Below are positions 53,389 through 62,028 of a DNA stretch of 64,000 nucleotides, piece after piece. How positions within the stretch are numbered: the stretch's first letter is position 1; each line of letters opens with the position of its first letter. Both the position numbers and the translations under genes were made by a program. The notes under the pieces were generated by a model. That model saw nothing but the letters and a program-made list of their open reading frames with translations, did not search any database and was not told where the DNA came from. The stretch is from Rhodanobacteraceae bacterium (GTDB taxonomy: Bacteria > Pseudomonadota > Gammaproteobacteria > Xanthomonadales > Rhodanobacteraceae): contig JAEUPP010000069.1 of the NCBI GenBank assembly GCA_016790075.1, forward strand, positions 124,001 to 188,000, read 5' to 3'.

Positions 53389-54126
53389 ATGAGTGCATCG
53401 CGTGTTGTTCGCCTGCTGCAGACGCTGCGTCCGCTTGAGCTCGGACTCGCACGCGAACACTGCGCAGCCTGTGGCTTTGGCTGGTTACTGCGCCTTGCGC
53501 GCAACGAACTCGGCGTGCGCTGTCTGCGCTGCGGGGCGAGTGCAGTGACGCAATCACTGGCTGCGGTCATTCACGCGGAAATGCCGGCACTGGCAGCGGC
53601 CAGTGTCTACGAGATGTCAGCGCAGGGTCCGCTGGTTGCCTTTCTGCGCCGACAGGGCACTGCGCTGACGACCAGCGAGCTGCTCGACGGTGTTGATCCA
53701 GGCGCTTTTCACAACGGCGTGTTGTGCCAGAACGTGGAGCAGCTCACCTTTGCGGACGCGAGCTTCGATCTGTGCACCTCAAGCGAAGTGTTCGAGCATG
53801 TGGAGGACGATGCCGCCGGGTTTCGCGAACTGCATCGTGTGCTGCGGCCGGGCGGACGCCTGATTTTCACCGTGCCCCTGCACGACAGTGCGTATACCCA
53901 GGAACGCTTCGCGCTACGTGACGGAGTCCGTGTCGCGGTGTTGCCGCCGGCATATCACGCCGACCGCTATCGCGGCGCGACCGTACTCGTGCAGCGCGAC
54001 TATGGTCGCGATATCGTGGACCGGCTGCGCGCCGCAGGCTTTACCCAAGCATGCATCGTTGCCCCGCCGCGGGCGTCGCTGTTTGGTCATGCGCGACCCG
54101 TAGTCGTCGCCAGGCGCACCGGCTAG
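53389..54126 (+). CDS. SAM-dependent methyltransferase with N-terminal zinc-ribbon-like Cys pairs
   Basis: 245 residues. The N-terminus carries two CxxC pairs (HCAACGF and VRCLRCGAS) that may bind zinc. The class I methyltransferase domain then shows SVYEMSAQGPLVAFLRRQG, LCQNVEQLTFADASFDLCTS and SEVFEHVEDDAAGFRELHRV with the LRPGGRLIFTVP turn. It has the UbiE/COQ5-like or cell-wall methyltransferase layout (methyltransf_11). Substrate unknown. It stands alone downstream of the repeat. Confidence 0.82.
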   Translation: MSASRVVRLLQTLRPLELGLAREHCAACGFGWLLRLARNELGVRCLRCGASAVTQSLAAVIHAEMPALAAASVYEMSAQGPLVAFLRRQGTALTTSELLDGVDPGAFHNGVLCQNVEQLTFADASFDLCTSSEVFEHVEDDAAGFRELHRVLRPGGRLIFTVPLHDSAYTQERFALRDGVRVAVLPPAYHADRYRGATVLVQRDYGRDIVDRLRAAGFTQACIVAPPRASLFGHARPVVVARRTG

Positions 54127-54221
54127 CTGCTGCGCCGTAGTGACCTGACGACCCGCCGAACCGCGCGCCGCGACGGTCGCGGCTACGTAGAATGGCAGCC
54201 GCTCTGCAACAGTTCACGACC

Positions 54222-55178
54222 ATGCCCGACAGTTCTGTTCTTATCGGTGATGAAGGTGGTCTTCGCGCCATCCTGGGCGCATTGCGAGCACCACTGGCAA
54301 CTGGATGCACACTCGCCGTCGTCGTCGCCACGGCCGGCTCGACCTATCGCAAGACCGGCGCGTTGATATTGCTGCCACAGCAAGGTGCGCGCATTGGCTG
54401 GCTCTCGGGGGGATGCCTGGAAGCCGAACTCGAACAGGCTGCGGCCGACGTCGCGGCCGAGGGCAGGGCGCGCCATCTGCGGTTTGATACACGCGGCGAC
54501 GATGACCTGATTTTTGGCTCGGCCTCGGGCTGCCGTGGCGTTGCCGAATTGCTGCTGCTGCCGCTGGCGGAAGCGGCGCCATTGCTCGCCGCGCTGCGCA
54601 GCCTCGACCAGGGCGGGGGATTGCAACTCAGTATGCGCGCCGACGGTAGCGGAGAAGCAACCAATGGCGCACTGCAGTGGCGCTGGGCTGCAACTGCGCC
54701 GCCATCTGCGACGAGCTGGTCGCTATACCTGGCCGCACCGCGCCGGCTGCTGCTGCTCGGTGCGGGTCCGGAAACGCGGCCATTGCTGCAGCTGACGCGT
54801 TTGCTGGGCTGGCGCACCGATGTTGTGGAAACTCGCGCACGCTGGTTCGCCACACTCGTCGCAGCCGACACCCACCATACGGACCTCGATGCGCTAACCC
54901 GGCAACCGCGGTTCGATGCCGCTGTCGTCATGAGCCACCACTATTCGCGCGATCGCGACTTCCTTGGCTACTGCGCTGCCAGCACGATCCCCTGGATAGG
55001 CCTGCTCGGCCCTATCGCGCGGCGAGATGCATTGCTGGCCGAGCTCGACGCATCGGCGCGCGAGCGCTTGCTGCCGCGCCTGCAGGCACCGGTTGGCCTG
55101 CGCCTTGGCGGCGATGGGCCCGAGGCGATTGCGCTGGCTATCATCGCCGCGCTGCAAAGCCAGGGCCTGAGCGCGTGA
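54222..55178 (+). CDS. XdhC/CoxI-family protein
   Basis: 318 residues from ATG 54222; the frame could start ten codons earlier (54192), but TAGAAT at 54188-54193 looks like a promoter -10 overlapping it. XdhC family signs: VVVATAGSTYRKTGALILLP, RIGWLSGGCLEAELEQAAAD, DLIFGSASGCRGVAELLLLP, and a Rossmann half LLLLGAGPETRPLLQLTRLL. XdhC-like proteins insert or sulfurate molybdenum cofactor for xanthine dehydrogenase-type enzymes. It overlaps the next gene by GTGA. No xdhA/xdhB is in the window. Confidence 0.88.
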   Translation: MPDSSVLIGDEGGLRAILGALRAPLATGCTLAVVVATAGSTYRKTGALILLPQQGARIGWLSGGCLEAELEQAAADVAAEGRARHLRFDTRGDDDLIFGSASGCRGVAELLLLPLAEAAPLLAALRSLDQGGGLQLSMRADGSGEATNGALQWRWAATAPPSATSWSLYLAAPRRLLLLGAGPETRPLLQLTRLLGWRTDVVETRARWFATLVAADTHHTDLDALTRQPRFDAAVVMSHHYSRDRDFLGYCAASTIPWIGLLGPIARRDALLAELDASARERLLPRLQAPVGLRLGGDGPEAIALAIIAALQSQGLSA

Positions 55179-55765
55179 TCGCGCGGCACGGGGTCATCGT
55201 CCTTGCGGCGGGCGCCTCGCGGCGCCTCGGCCAACCCAAACAGCTGCTACAGATCGAGGGTGAAACCCTGTTGCATCGCACAGTGCGCCTCGCAATGGCG
55301 ACGCAACCGCTGGACCTCGTTGCTGTACTCGGTCATGCCGCAACAGGCTCTGTCTCCGCCATTGCCGATCTCGCCACGCGCTGTGTTGAAGCGCCGGCGA
55401 CGGGCGGCGGCATGGGAGCTTCACTGGCTTGCGGCCTCAAGGCCCTGAGTGCGTCCTGCGAAGGCGTCCTGGTGCTGGTTTGTGACCAGCCGGCGCTGGA
55501 TGCGACGCATCTGCGAGCCATGCTCACACGCTGGCAGAAGCAACCAGGTAGTGCGGTCGCAAGCGGTTACGCGGATACCTGGGGGGTGCCGGCGCTGTTG
55601 CCGCGTCCATGGCTGAGCACGCTGACATTGGACGGCGATCACGGCGCGCGCGATCTACTGCGCAGACGCAAGAGCGAGGTCCAGATCGTCGTCAATGAAG
55701 CGCTGGCGCAGGATGTCGACCACCCCTCCGACTTGGTGCTTCACCTCAAGGAACGGCCGCACTGA
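55175..55765 (+). CDS. MocA-like molybdenum cofactor nucleotidyltransferase
   Basis: 196 residues from GTG 55175, overlapping the XdhC-like stop (GTGA). The nucleotidyltransferase signature is VIVLAAGASRRLGQPKQLL with the G-x-G-x-S/R loop, then EAPATGGGMGASLACGLKAL and LVLVCDQPALDATHL. The family (MocA/MobA/IspD-like) links CTP or GTP to molybdopterin. Pairing with XdhC supports CTP:molybdenum cofactor cytidylyltransferase for a dehydrogenase made elsewhere in the genome. CTP vs GTP choice is inferred from the pairing only. Confidence 0.85.
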   Translation: MIARHGVIVLAAGASRRLGQPKQLLQIEGETLLHRTVRLAMATQPLDLVAVLGHAATGSVSAIADLATRCVEAPATGGGMGASLACGLKALSASCEGVLVLVCDQPALDATHLRAMLTRWQKQPGSAVASGYADTWGVPALLPRPWLSTLTLDGDHGARDLLRRRKSEVQIVVNEALAQDVDHPSDLVLHLKERPH

Positions 55766-56207
55766 ATTCCGACTGCCTGCTGCGGCGTATGTTCCTCGTA
55801 GCCAGCGCAGGGAGCGATTTCAGCCTTCGCAAAATTTGTCACTTCCGGCGGAACAAGCAGGTGTTCCGCACAAAATGAGGCGACTATGTCCAAAGTACTA
55901 CGACTATCGTCCTATTCTTTGGTCGCATCGCGACCACAATAATCACAGTTCATCGGTCAATCCAGGTACGGCGGCAATGGCTTGACTTGCTGCAGTACAG
56001 CATAAAAGTGTGCAACTGGCGGTTGACCGGCAATGCGGCAAGGGATGGCCGCTGTAGAATCCCCTGGCCCGGCTGTCCGTGCTCCTCCCTGCCCTCCGTT
56101 GCCTGGTGGACGGGTCAGGGAAACTCGCAACAGGCATTGTTGGTGCCCTGACTTTGACTTGAAGTCGTGCAGTATGCACCCTATGTCCCGCACTGCCCGG
56201 GTTCCTT

Positions 56208-56268
56208 GCCTGCCCGGTACCGGCCGACTCCCTCCTCCCCCCCCCCGATCGCCGGTACCGGGCCAGGC
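56208..56268. repeat. KpnI-palindrome hairpin repeat, copy A, with poly-C loop
   Basis: Arms GCCTGCCCGGTACCGG (56208-56223) and CCGGTACCGGGCCAGGC (56252-56268), pairing over 16 bases with one bulge. The loop contains ten consecutive C (56237-56246). Nearly the same structure is at 57115-57169. Confidence 0.75.
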
Positions 56269-57114
56269 ATCTTGCCCTGACGGCCAGACTGAACACAGAA
56301 AGTCAAAAGTACACTTCTGACAACGGCGCTATCCGTCGCCCGCCTCGCCGAAGCGATGGCAGTTGCTCAGAGTAGGCCGCAACGCCACAGAATCCTTCGC
56401 CACCCTCCCTGTTGCCGCTATTGCCGGATCAGGTCGGCAGCGTCTGTCCGTACGCCAGCGGCTGCGTATGGAAAGTATCCCTGGGCATCCGGTGTTTTCC
56501 TGCCAGGCCTGGCCGTAGTGGCATAAAGCGGGAACCGGATGATCCTGGCGGAGTCTTTCGTTGCTTCGGGTAATACTTGATGCGCTAGATGATCAGGCTT
56601 GTAGTCGAAACCGTCCCAAACATCCGTACGTTGGGGTTCGGGGGCGCTGAGTATCTGCTGTCACCCGGTGTCCGGCGTAGTTGAGCAACTCGAGAACCCT
56701 GTAAACGGGCCTGCCATATTGACGAAATGATTGCTCATTTCATTGAATTCTCTCGTTCCTTGTCGGGTTTCGGCTTTGCTGGAACAGGAAATACGGTCAC
56801 AGACAACTTTCTTTACAGCTAGCCACTGTTTGCTGTGGTACTAAATACGCCGAAGCAATAGCTTGTCGCGAAAAATCAGCACACCAATTCAACAGCAGAG
56901 GTGTCAAGCCAAATATCCTTCGACACCTACTGCGCAAGAGCGGGCTGATACCGCAGGGCGTTTTCGTACGAGCCTAGCGATTCGCCCACTTTCGTGATTT
57001 CGTCTGACCGATAAACAAACTTGCAGCAGACAAGGACGTATCAAATATCGGATGTATCTGGGTTATGGGGCATACGGCACGTGCCTCTTGTCCAGCGGCA
57101 TCCAGTTTCCCCCA

Positions 57115-57169
57115 GCCTGCCCGGTACCGGTCCCTCCCCCCCCCCCCGAGCACCGGTACCGGGTCAGGC
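57115..57169. repeat. KpnI-palindrome hairpin repeat, copy B, with poly-C loop
   Basis: Arms GCCTGCCCGGTACCGG (57115-57130) and CCGGTACCGGGTCAGGC (57153-57169), with twelve C in the loop (57136-57147). Arms are almost identical to copy A but flanking DNA differs, so this is a dispersed structural repeat, not a recent tandem duplication. Confidence 0.75.
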
Positions 57170-57278
57170 ACCTCTGCAGACAGCAAGAACGCGCTCCGCG
57201 CTTCTTGCGCGGGATTGATCAAACAGCGCAAAGCCGGCACGCCGGGATTGCGCGAGCGATCCGATCGTCAATTGAAAG

Positions 57279-57743
57279 TCAGAGTGATCCTTCAAAACCA
57301 AACTGACGCCAGGCCTCGTAGACCACCACGGCCACCGCGTTGGACAGATTGAGGCTGCGATTACCCGGCCGCATCGGCAGGCGCAAGCACTGCGGCGGCG
57401 GCAGTGCATCGAGAAACGCCTGTGGCAAACCACGCGTTTCGGAACCGAAAACAACGGCGTCACCCCGCACGAAGCCCACGTCATGCGGCCGCACGGTTCC
57501 GCGCGTCGACAAGGCGAACACGCGCGCCGGCTTGACCCGCGCAAGAAACGAGGGGAAATCGTCGTATACGTTCAGATCGGCGTATTCGTGATAGTCCAGG
57601 CCGGCGCGACGCAGTCGTGCGTCGTCGATGTCAAAACCCAGCGGCCGGATCAGATGCAGGCGCGCACCGCTGTTGGCGCAAAGCCTGATCACGTTACCGG
57701 TATTCGGCGGGATTTCTGGCTGATAGAGGACGACATGGAGCAT
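57279..57743 (-). CDS. trmL: tRNA (cytidine/uridine-2'-O-)-methyltransferase TrmL
   Basis: 154 residues from ATG 57743, chosen over a longer frame because the SPOUT core starts there. SPOUT family marks: [55 protein letters not shown] and [20 protein letters not shown] (the knotted SAM-binding end). It 2'-O-methylates the wobble base (position 34) of leucine tRNAs. It lies about 97 bases downstream of the SDR gene on the same strand. Confidence 0.93.
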   Translation of the reverse strand: MLHVVLYQPEIPPNTGNVIRLCANSGARLHLIRPLGFDIDDARLRRAGLDYHEYADLNVYDDFPSFLARVKPARVFALSTRGTVRPHDVGFVRGDAVVFGSETRGLPQAFLDALPPPQCLRLPMRPGNRSLNLSNAVAVVVYEAWRQFGFEGSL

Positions 57744-57840
57744 CGGGGAATTATCACCATCCGTTGGCCCGATGGCATCAGGCTGCTGCGCTTTGTTTTT
57801 TCGGGCACCGTTCAGCGCTGCCGTTGCACCGGGAGTCGCC

Positions 57841-58539
57841 TCACCAGGGCAGCAGGGCTCCTTCGTCGCTCGCAATAAAGCGGCCGCTGTCGTCCAGCCC
57901 CAGTGTGACGGCACGATCCAGCAGCGCCGTGGCGGCTGCTTCCACGCTCAGCGGCGCGGCGGTTCCGCCCATGTCGGTCTGCACCCAGCCTGGGTGGACG
58001 CTCGCCACGCAGATACCCTGCGGCCCGAGTTCGGCCGCAAGCAAGCGCGTCGCCATGTTGAGCGCGGCTTTGCTCATGGCGTAGCTCGGTGTGCGGAAGG
58101 TCTCGGTTCTGGCCATGGAGGCCATGACCGTGGATACGTTCACGACGCGCGCGGCCTGAGCCTGCCGCAGCAAACCCGTGCAAGCCTGAGTCAACAGCAA
58201 AGCACCGGCCGCATTGACAGTGAAGCTCTCGACCAGCGTTTTTGCCACGAGCTGGCCGTAGCGCTCGCCGGAATGAAGTACGCCTGCGTTGTTGATCAGC
58301 AGATCGACATGATCAGTCACGATGCTGGCTTCGCCGGCGAAGGCGGCAATCGAGCGCTCGCTGGCTACGTCCAACGGCATCACGTGCAAGCGCCCGGGGC
58401 GGGCTCCGGCAAGCTCGGTCAGGCGTAGCACTTGGGTCTTGCGGCAACCGGCAATCACACGCCAGCGGCGTGCAAGTAACTGGGCGACCAGTTCCAGTCC
58501 CAGGCCGCGGCTGGCGCCGCTGACGATCGCGATGGACAT
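57841..58539 (-). CDS. Short-chain dehydrogenase/reductase
   Basis: 232 residues. SDR motifs: [19 protein letters not shown] (TGxxxGxG cofactor loop), [31 protein letters not shown] (NNAG), [12 protein letters not shown] and [16 protein letters not shown] with the YxxxK catalytic pair. The C-terminal [12 protein letters not shown] is typical of this subgroup. NAD(P)-dependent; substrate unknown. It is divergent from the M16 peptidase gene and upstream of trmL on the same strand. Confidence 0.9.
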   Translation of the reverse strand: MSIAIVSGASRGLGLELVAQLLARRWRVIAGCRKTQVLRLTELAGARPGRLHVMPLDVASERSIAAFAGEASIVTDHVDLLINNAGVLHSGERYGQLVAKTLVESFTVNAAGALLLTQACTGLLRQAQAARVVNVSTVMASMARTETFRTPSYAMSKAALNMATRLLAAELGPQGICVASVHPGWVQTDMGGTAAPLSVEAAATALLDRAVTLGLDDSGRFIASDEGALLPW

Positions 58540-58714
58540 GCGGGCTCCCGGCTCAAGCGGTTCGTCGGCGCATGCTGCTTCAGCCTTGCCGTGCAGCGCA
58601 ACTCAATGCTGCACGATGACTTCACGCACGTGCTGTGGCTGGCGTGCCGTTGCACGCTGCAGCGGCCGTCCGCTAACGTGGCTGGATCGACGCCCTATTC
58701 TGCTGGAACACTCC

Positions 58715-61453
58715 ATGCGCAAAATGCTCGCCCTGACTGTCGGTCTGCTGCTGGTCGCCGGCCGCGCCCTAGCCGGAGCCGCCGACACCATCGATATTCC
58801 GTTCGAGAAGTTCCAGCTGGCCAACGGCCTTACCGTAGTCGTGCACGAAGACCGCAAGGCGCCAGTCGTCGCCGTCGGCATCTGGTATCACGTCGGTTCC
58901 AAGGATGAACGTCCCGGCAAGACGGGCTTCGCGCACCTGTTTGAGCACCTGATGTTCCAGGGTTCGGAGAACTTTCACGGCGAGTTCTTCCTGCCGCTGG
59001 AGCAGATCGGCGCAACGGACACCAACGGCACGACAAACGCCGACCGCACGAACTATTTCGAGACCGTACCAACCACGGCGCTGGACATGACGCTGTGGCT
59101 GGAGTCCGACCGCATGGGGCATCTGCTGGGCGCGATCGACCAGAAGCGGCTCGACGAACAACGCGGCGTCGTGCAGAACGAAAAACGCCAGGGCGACAAC
59201 GAACCCTATGGACTGGCTTACGAACGCATTCTGCGGGCGAGTTTTCCCGAAGGGCATCCGTACCGCTGGGACACCATAGGCTCGATGGATGACCTCAACG
59301 CGGCGAGCCTTGATGACGTCAAGCAGTGGTTCCGCGACTACTACGGAGCGGCCAACACCACCATCGTGCTCGCCGGCGATATCGATGTGGCGACAGCCAA
59401 GGAAAAAGTACAAAAGTACTTCGGCGCGATCGGCGCCGGCCCGCCGCTCGCACGGCGTGAAGTCTGGATTGCACCGCGTACCGAGTCGACGCGCGACGTG
59501 GCGCAGGACCGTGTTGCGCAAGTACGTATTTACCGTAGCTGGAACGTACCGCCGCGCCAGAGTACGGAACTCACGCGGCTGCAGCTCGCCGCTGCGGTGC
59601 TTGGCGGCGGCAAGACTTCGCGCCTGTACGAGCGGTTGATCTATCGCGAACAGCTTGCAGACTCGGTCAGCGTGAGCGTCGACGCCATGGAGCTCGCAAG
59701 CCTGTTCACGCTTGAGATCGACGTGAAGTCAGGCGTCGATCCGGCACGCGTCGAGCAGATCGTCGCCGAGGAGTGGCAGCGCTTTCTCCAGCATGGGCCG
59801 ACGGCGGAAGAGCTGGCACGCGTAAAGACCTCGATCCTGGCCGGACTGGTGCGCAGCATCGAGAAAGTCGGCGGCTCCGGCAAGGCGCGCACGCTCGCCG
59901 AAGGCCAGGTTTTCGCGGGTGATCCGGGCGCCTACAAGAAGGCGCTGGCACGCATGGACGCCGCTACAGTCGCCGACATCAAGCAGGCGGCAGTGGACTG
60001 GATCGGACGTGGTGATTTCACCCTGGTCGTTGAACCATTCCCGGACTACGCCGCAACCGCGGAGGTGGTCGACCGCAGCAAGGGATTACCTGGTGTCGAG
60101 AGTTTTCCCGACTTGAGTTTTCCGGCTATCGAACGCGGCAAGCTGCGCAACGGCATCGAAGTCGTACTGGCACGGCGCAGTTCCCTGCCTGTCGTGCAGT
60201 TAAGCCTGCTGTTCGCAGGTGGCTATGCCTCCGACCAGGGGCGCAAGCTCGGCACGGCTTCGTTCACCATGGCCCTGCTCGACGAAGGCACTCGGTCGCT
60301 GGATGCGCTGGCGATTGCCAAACGGCAGGAGGAACTTGGCGTAGGCATCAGTTCAGGTGCTGATCTGGACGCCAATCATGTGTCAATGAATGCGCTCAAG
60401 GCACAGCTCAAGCCCTCGCTGGCACTGTTCGCCGATATCGTGCGCAATCCGGCTTTCGCCTCGGCCGATATCGAGCGCGTACGCGGCCTTTGGCTCTCCA
60501 GCATTGCCCAGGAGCGCACGCAGCCGGTGTCGATCGCATTGCGCCTGCTGCCTCCGCTGGTCTATGGCGAAGGACACCCTTATGCGATTCCGTTCACAGG
60601 CACCGGTACCGTTGCGTCGATTGGCACGCTGACGCCGCAGGATCTGCGCGAATATCACCGCAGCTATTTCCGCCCTGACAACGTGCGCATCATGGTTGCA
60701 GGCGATACCACACTCGAAGAAATCACGCGCGAACTCGATGCAGTATTCGGCGACTGGAAGGCTCCGTCCATCGAACTGAAGAAACCCGTGGTCGGCAGTG
60801 TTGCGCAACCGCTCAAGCCTCGCGTATTCCTGATGGACAGACCCGGCGCGCAGCAGTCGCTGATTCTCGCCGGTGAAACTGCGCCGTCGTCGCGGGCGAA
60901 GAACTATCTCGAAATTGGCACGATGAATTCCGTGCTTGGCGGCAACTTTACGTCGCGGCTCAATATGAACCTGCGCGAGGACAAGCACTGGTCCTACGGT
61001 GTGTACAGCCTGCTGCAACGTGCCGAAGGACCAGGGTTATTCCTGCTCTACGCTCCGGTACAGACGGACAGGACCGCCGAGTCCGTCAAGGAGTTGCTGA
61101 AGGAAACGCAGGCGATCAACGCTGAGCGCCCGATCACGCTTGAAGAGATTGCCAAGGTGCGCAACAACGACGTGCGCGAGCTGCCGGGCCGCTTTGAAAC
61201 CACCGGTGCCGTGCTGGCCGCGGTTATCGACATCGTGCGCAACGATCGCCCTGACGACTATGTGCAGACCTTCAAGCAGCGTGTGGAGGGGCAGCAGGAA
61301 AGTGCGATCCACGCCGCCGCGAAGGAAGTCGTGCGCCCCGACGCCCTGACCTGGCTCGTAGTTGGGGACTTGTCCAAGATCGAGGCCGGCCTGCGGGCGC
61401 TGAATATCGGCGAGGTCAAGATCCTCGACGCGGACGGAAAGACTGTGCGCTAG
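58715..61453 (+). CDS. Exported double-domain M16 zinc peptidase
   Basis: 912 residues from ATG 58715, which opens a signal peptide (MRKMLALTVGLLLVAGRALA). The first M16 half has the inverted zinc motif: GFAHLFEHLMFQGSENFHG (HxxEH). The downstream Glu comes from DEQRGVVQNEKRQGDN. The second half (ERGKLRNGIEVVLARRSSL onward) keeps the fold (FTMALLDEGTRSLDALAI, RSYFRPDNVRIMVAGDTTLE) but lacks HxxEH, so it is the inactive partner domain. Such proteins are periplasmic pitrilysin-like peptidases that degrade small peptides. It stands alone. Confidence 0.93.
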   Translation: MRKMLALTVGLLLVAGRALAGAADTIDIPFEKFQLANGLTVVVHEDRKAPVVAVGIWYHVGSKDERPGKTGFAHLFEHLMFQGSENFHGEFFLPLEQIGATDTNGTTNADRTNYFETVPTTALDMTLWLESDRMGHLLGAIDQKRLDEQRGVVQNEKRQGDNEPYGLAYERILRASFPEGHPYRWDTIGSMDDLNAASLDDVKQWFRDYYGAANTTIVLAGDIDVATAKEKVQKYFGAIGAGPPLARREVWIAPRTESTRDVAQDRVAQVRIYRSWNVPPRQSTELTRLQLAAAVLGGGKTSRLYERLIYREQLADSVSVSVDAMELASLFTLEIDVKSGVDPARVEQIVAEEWQRFLQHGPTAEELARVKTSILAGLVRSIEKVGGSGKARTLAEGQVFAGDPGAYKKALARMDAATVADIKQAAVDWIGRGDFTLVVEPFPDYAATAEVVDRSKGLPGVESFPDLSFPAIERGKLRNGIEVVLARRSSLPVVQLSLLFAGGYASDQGRKLGTASFTMALLDEGTRSLDALAIAKRQEELGVGISSGADLDANHVSMNALKAQLKPSLALFADIVRNPAFASADIERVRGLWLSSIAQERTQPVSIALRLLPPLVYGEGHPYAIPFTGTGTVASIGTLTPQDLREYHRSYFRPDNVRIMVAGDTTLEEITRELDAVFGDWKAPSIELKKPVVGSVAQPLKPRVFLMDRPGAQQSLILAGETAPSSRAKNYLEIGTMNSVLGGNFTSRLNMNLREDKHWSYGVYSLLQRAEGPGLFLLYAPVQTDRTAESVKELLKETQAINAERPITLEEIAKVRNNDVRELPGRFETTGAVLAAVIDIVRNDRPDDYVQTFKQRVEGQQESAIHAAAKEVVRPDALTWLVVGDLSKIEAGLRALNIGEVKILDADGKTVR

Positions 61454-61524
61454 CGCCACGGCTGGGCCGGGATCCAGGAATTGTCCGGCGTTAACCCAGG
61501 CGCGCCGATTTTTTGCCTGCAGTC

Positions 61525-61562
61525 AAAAGCCGTCGCCCAGTACTACAGGACAGGGCGACGGC
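61525..61562 (-). terminator. Hairpin ending the lipoprotein gene
   Basis: 10-bp arms GCCGTCGCCC and GGGCGACGGC around a 14-base loop. On the minus strand it is followed by TTTTGAC, seven bases after the lipoprotein stop. This is consistent with a rho-independent terminator and is also placed to shield the convergent M16 gene. Confidence 0.55.
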
Positions 61563-61568
61563 GTTGGG

Positions 61569-61970
61569 TTAGCGCACTGGAAATGTTTGCGCTTCTGCCT
61601 TGTTGTTGCGTGCATCGTTGCGGGCAGGCGCCGCGTCGCGTGTTGCCGCAGCGCGACGGCCGCAGCGATAAGCATCGAAAACCTGTTCGCCGTTGTGAGG
61701 AGCTGCGCGGGCGACAAGGGTGTCGGCGGGCAGGCTGACGGCTTGATTGCGCGCCAGCGTTTCAAGTTCGTCCTTGACCTTGAGGTCGTTGCGTTCGTAA
61801 AAACCGACACGATCCTTGACCGATACGCTGATTTCGCCGGCCTTGTCGCAGCCGTCGGCGCGGCCGTCATAGGCGACGCGCACGTCAGCGCCGGCAGCGT
61901 CAAGCTTGACCCAAGTGCAACCATTCAGCAGGACGAGTGCGGCGGTGATCGCAAGTGTTACGGTTCTCAT
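61569..61970 (-). CDS. DUF4156 lipoprotein
   Basis: 133 residues with a lipobox: AALVLLNGCTWVKLD, where the Cys at ~18 would be lipidated. The mature part matches DUF4156: GADVRVAYDGRADGCDKAGE, VGFYERNDLKVKDELETLAR and FDAYRCGRRAA. The C-terminus is a short Ala/Asn/Arg-rich tail beyond the family core. Function unknown; the family is common as small periplasmic lipoproteins. It is followed by a hairpin terminator. Confidence 0.85.
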   Translation of the reverse strand: MRTVTLAITAALVLLNGCTWVKLDAAGADVRVAYDGRADGCDKAGEISVSVKDRVGFYERNDLKVKDELETLARNQAVSLPADTLVARAAPHNGEQVFDAYRCGRRAAATRDAAPARNDARNNKAEAQTFPVR

Positions 61971-62028
61971 GGCTGATTGACCGACCTCAAATTATTGGGC
62001 TGTGGAGACAGGCAAAGGCCGACTGCAA

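Larger units (their letters stand above)
55766..57278. other. 1.5-kb gene-free stretch with hairpin repeats
   Basis: No convincing gene on either strand across 1.5 kb, unusual for this dense genome. It contains two copies of a GGTACC-based hairpin with a poly-C loop (56208-56268 and 57115-57169), a short motif at 56297-56325 shared with 5042 and 13628, and an AT-rich part at roughly 56720-56930 that reads like degraded or foreign DNA. Small open frames overlapping the hairpins are shadows. Confidence 0.5.

Noticed and set aside
55943-56296. Minus-strand open frame covering the first poly-C hairpin
   Set aside because: Composition follows the hairpin; no ribosome site or motif.
57021-57352. 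Overlapping plus-strand frames in the 57.0-57.35 kb region
   Set aside because: They run through the poly-C hairpin and into antisense of trmL; Pro-rich artefacts.
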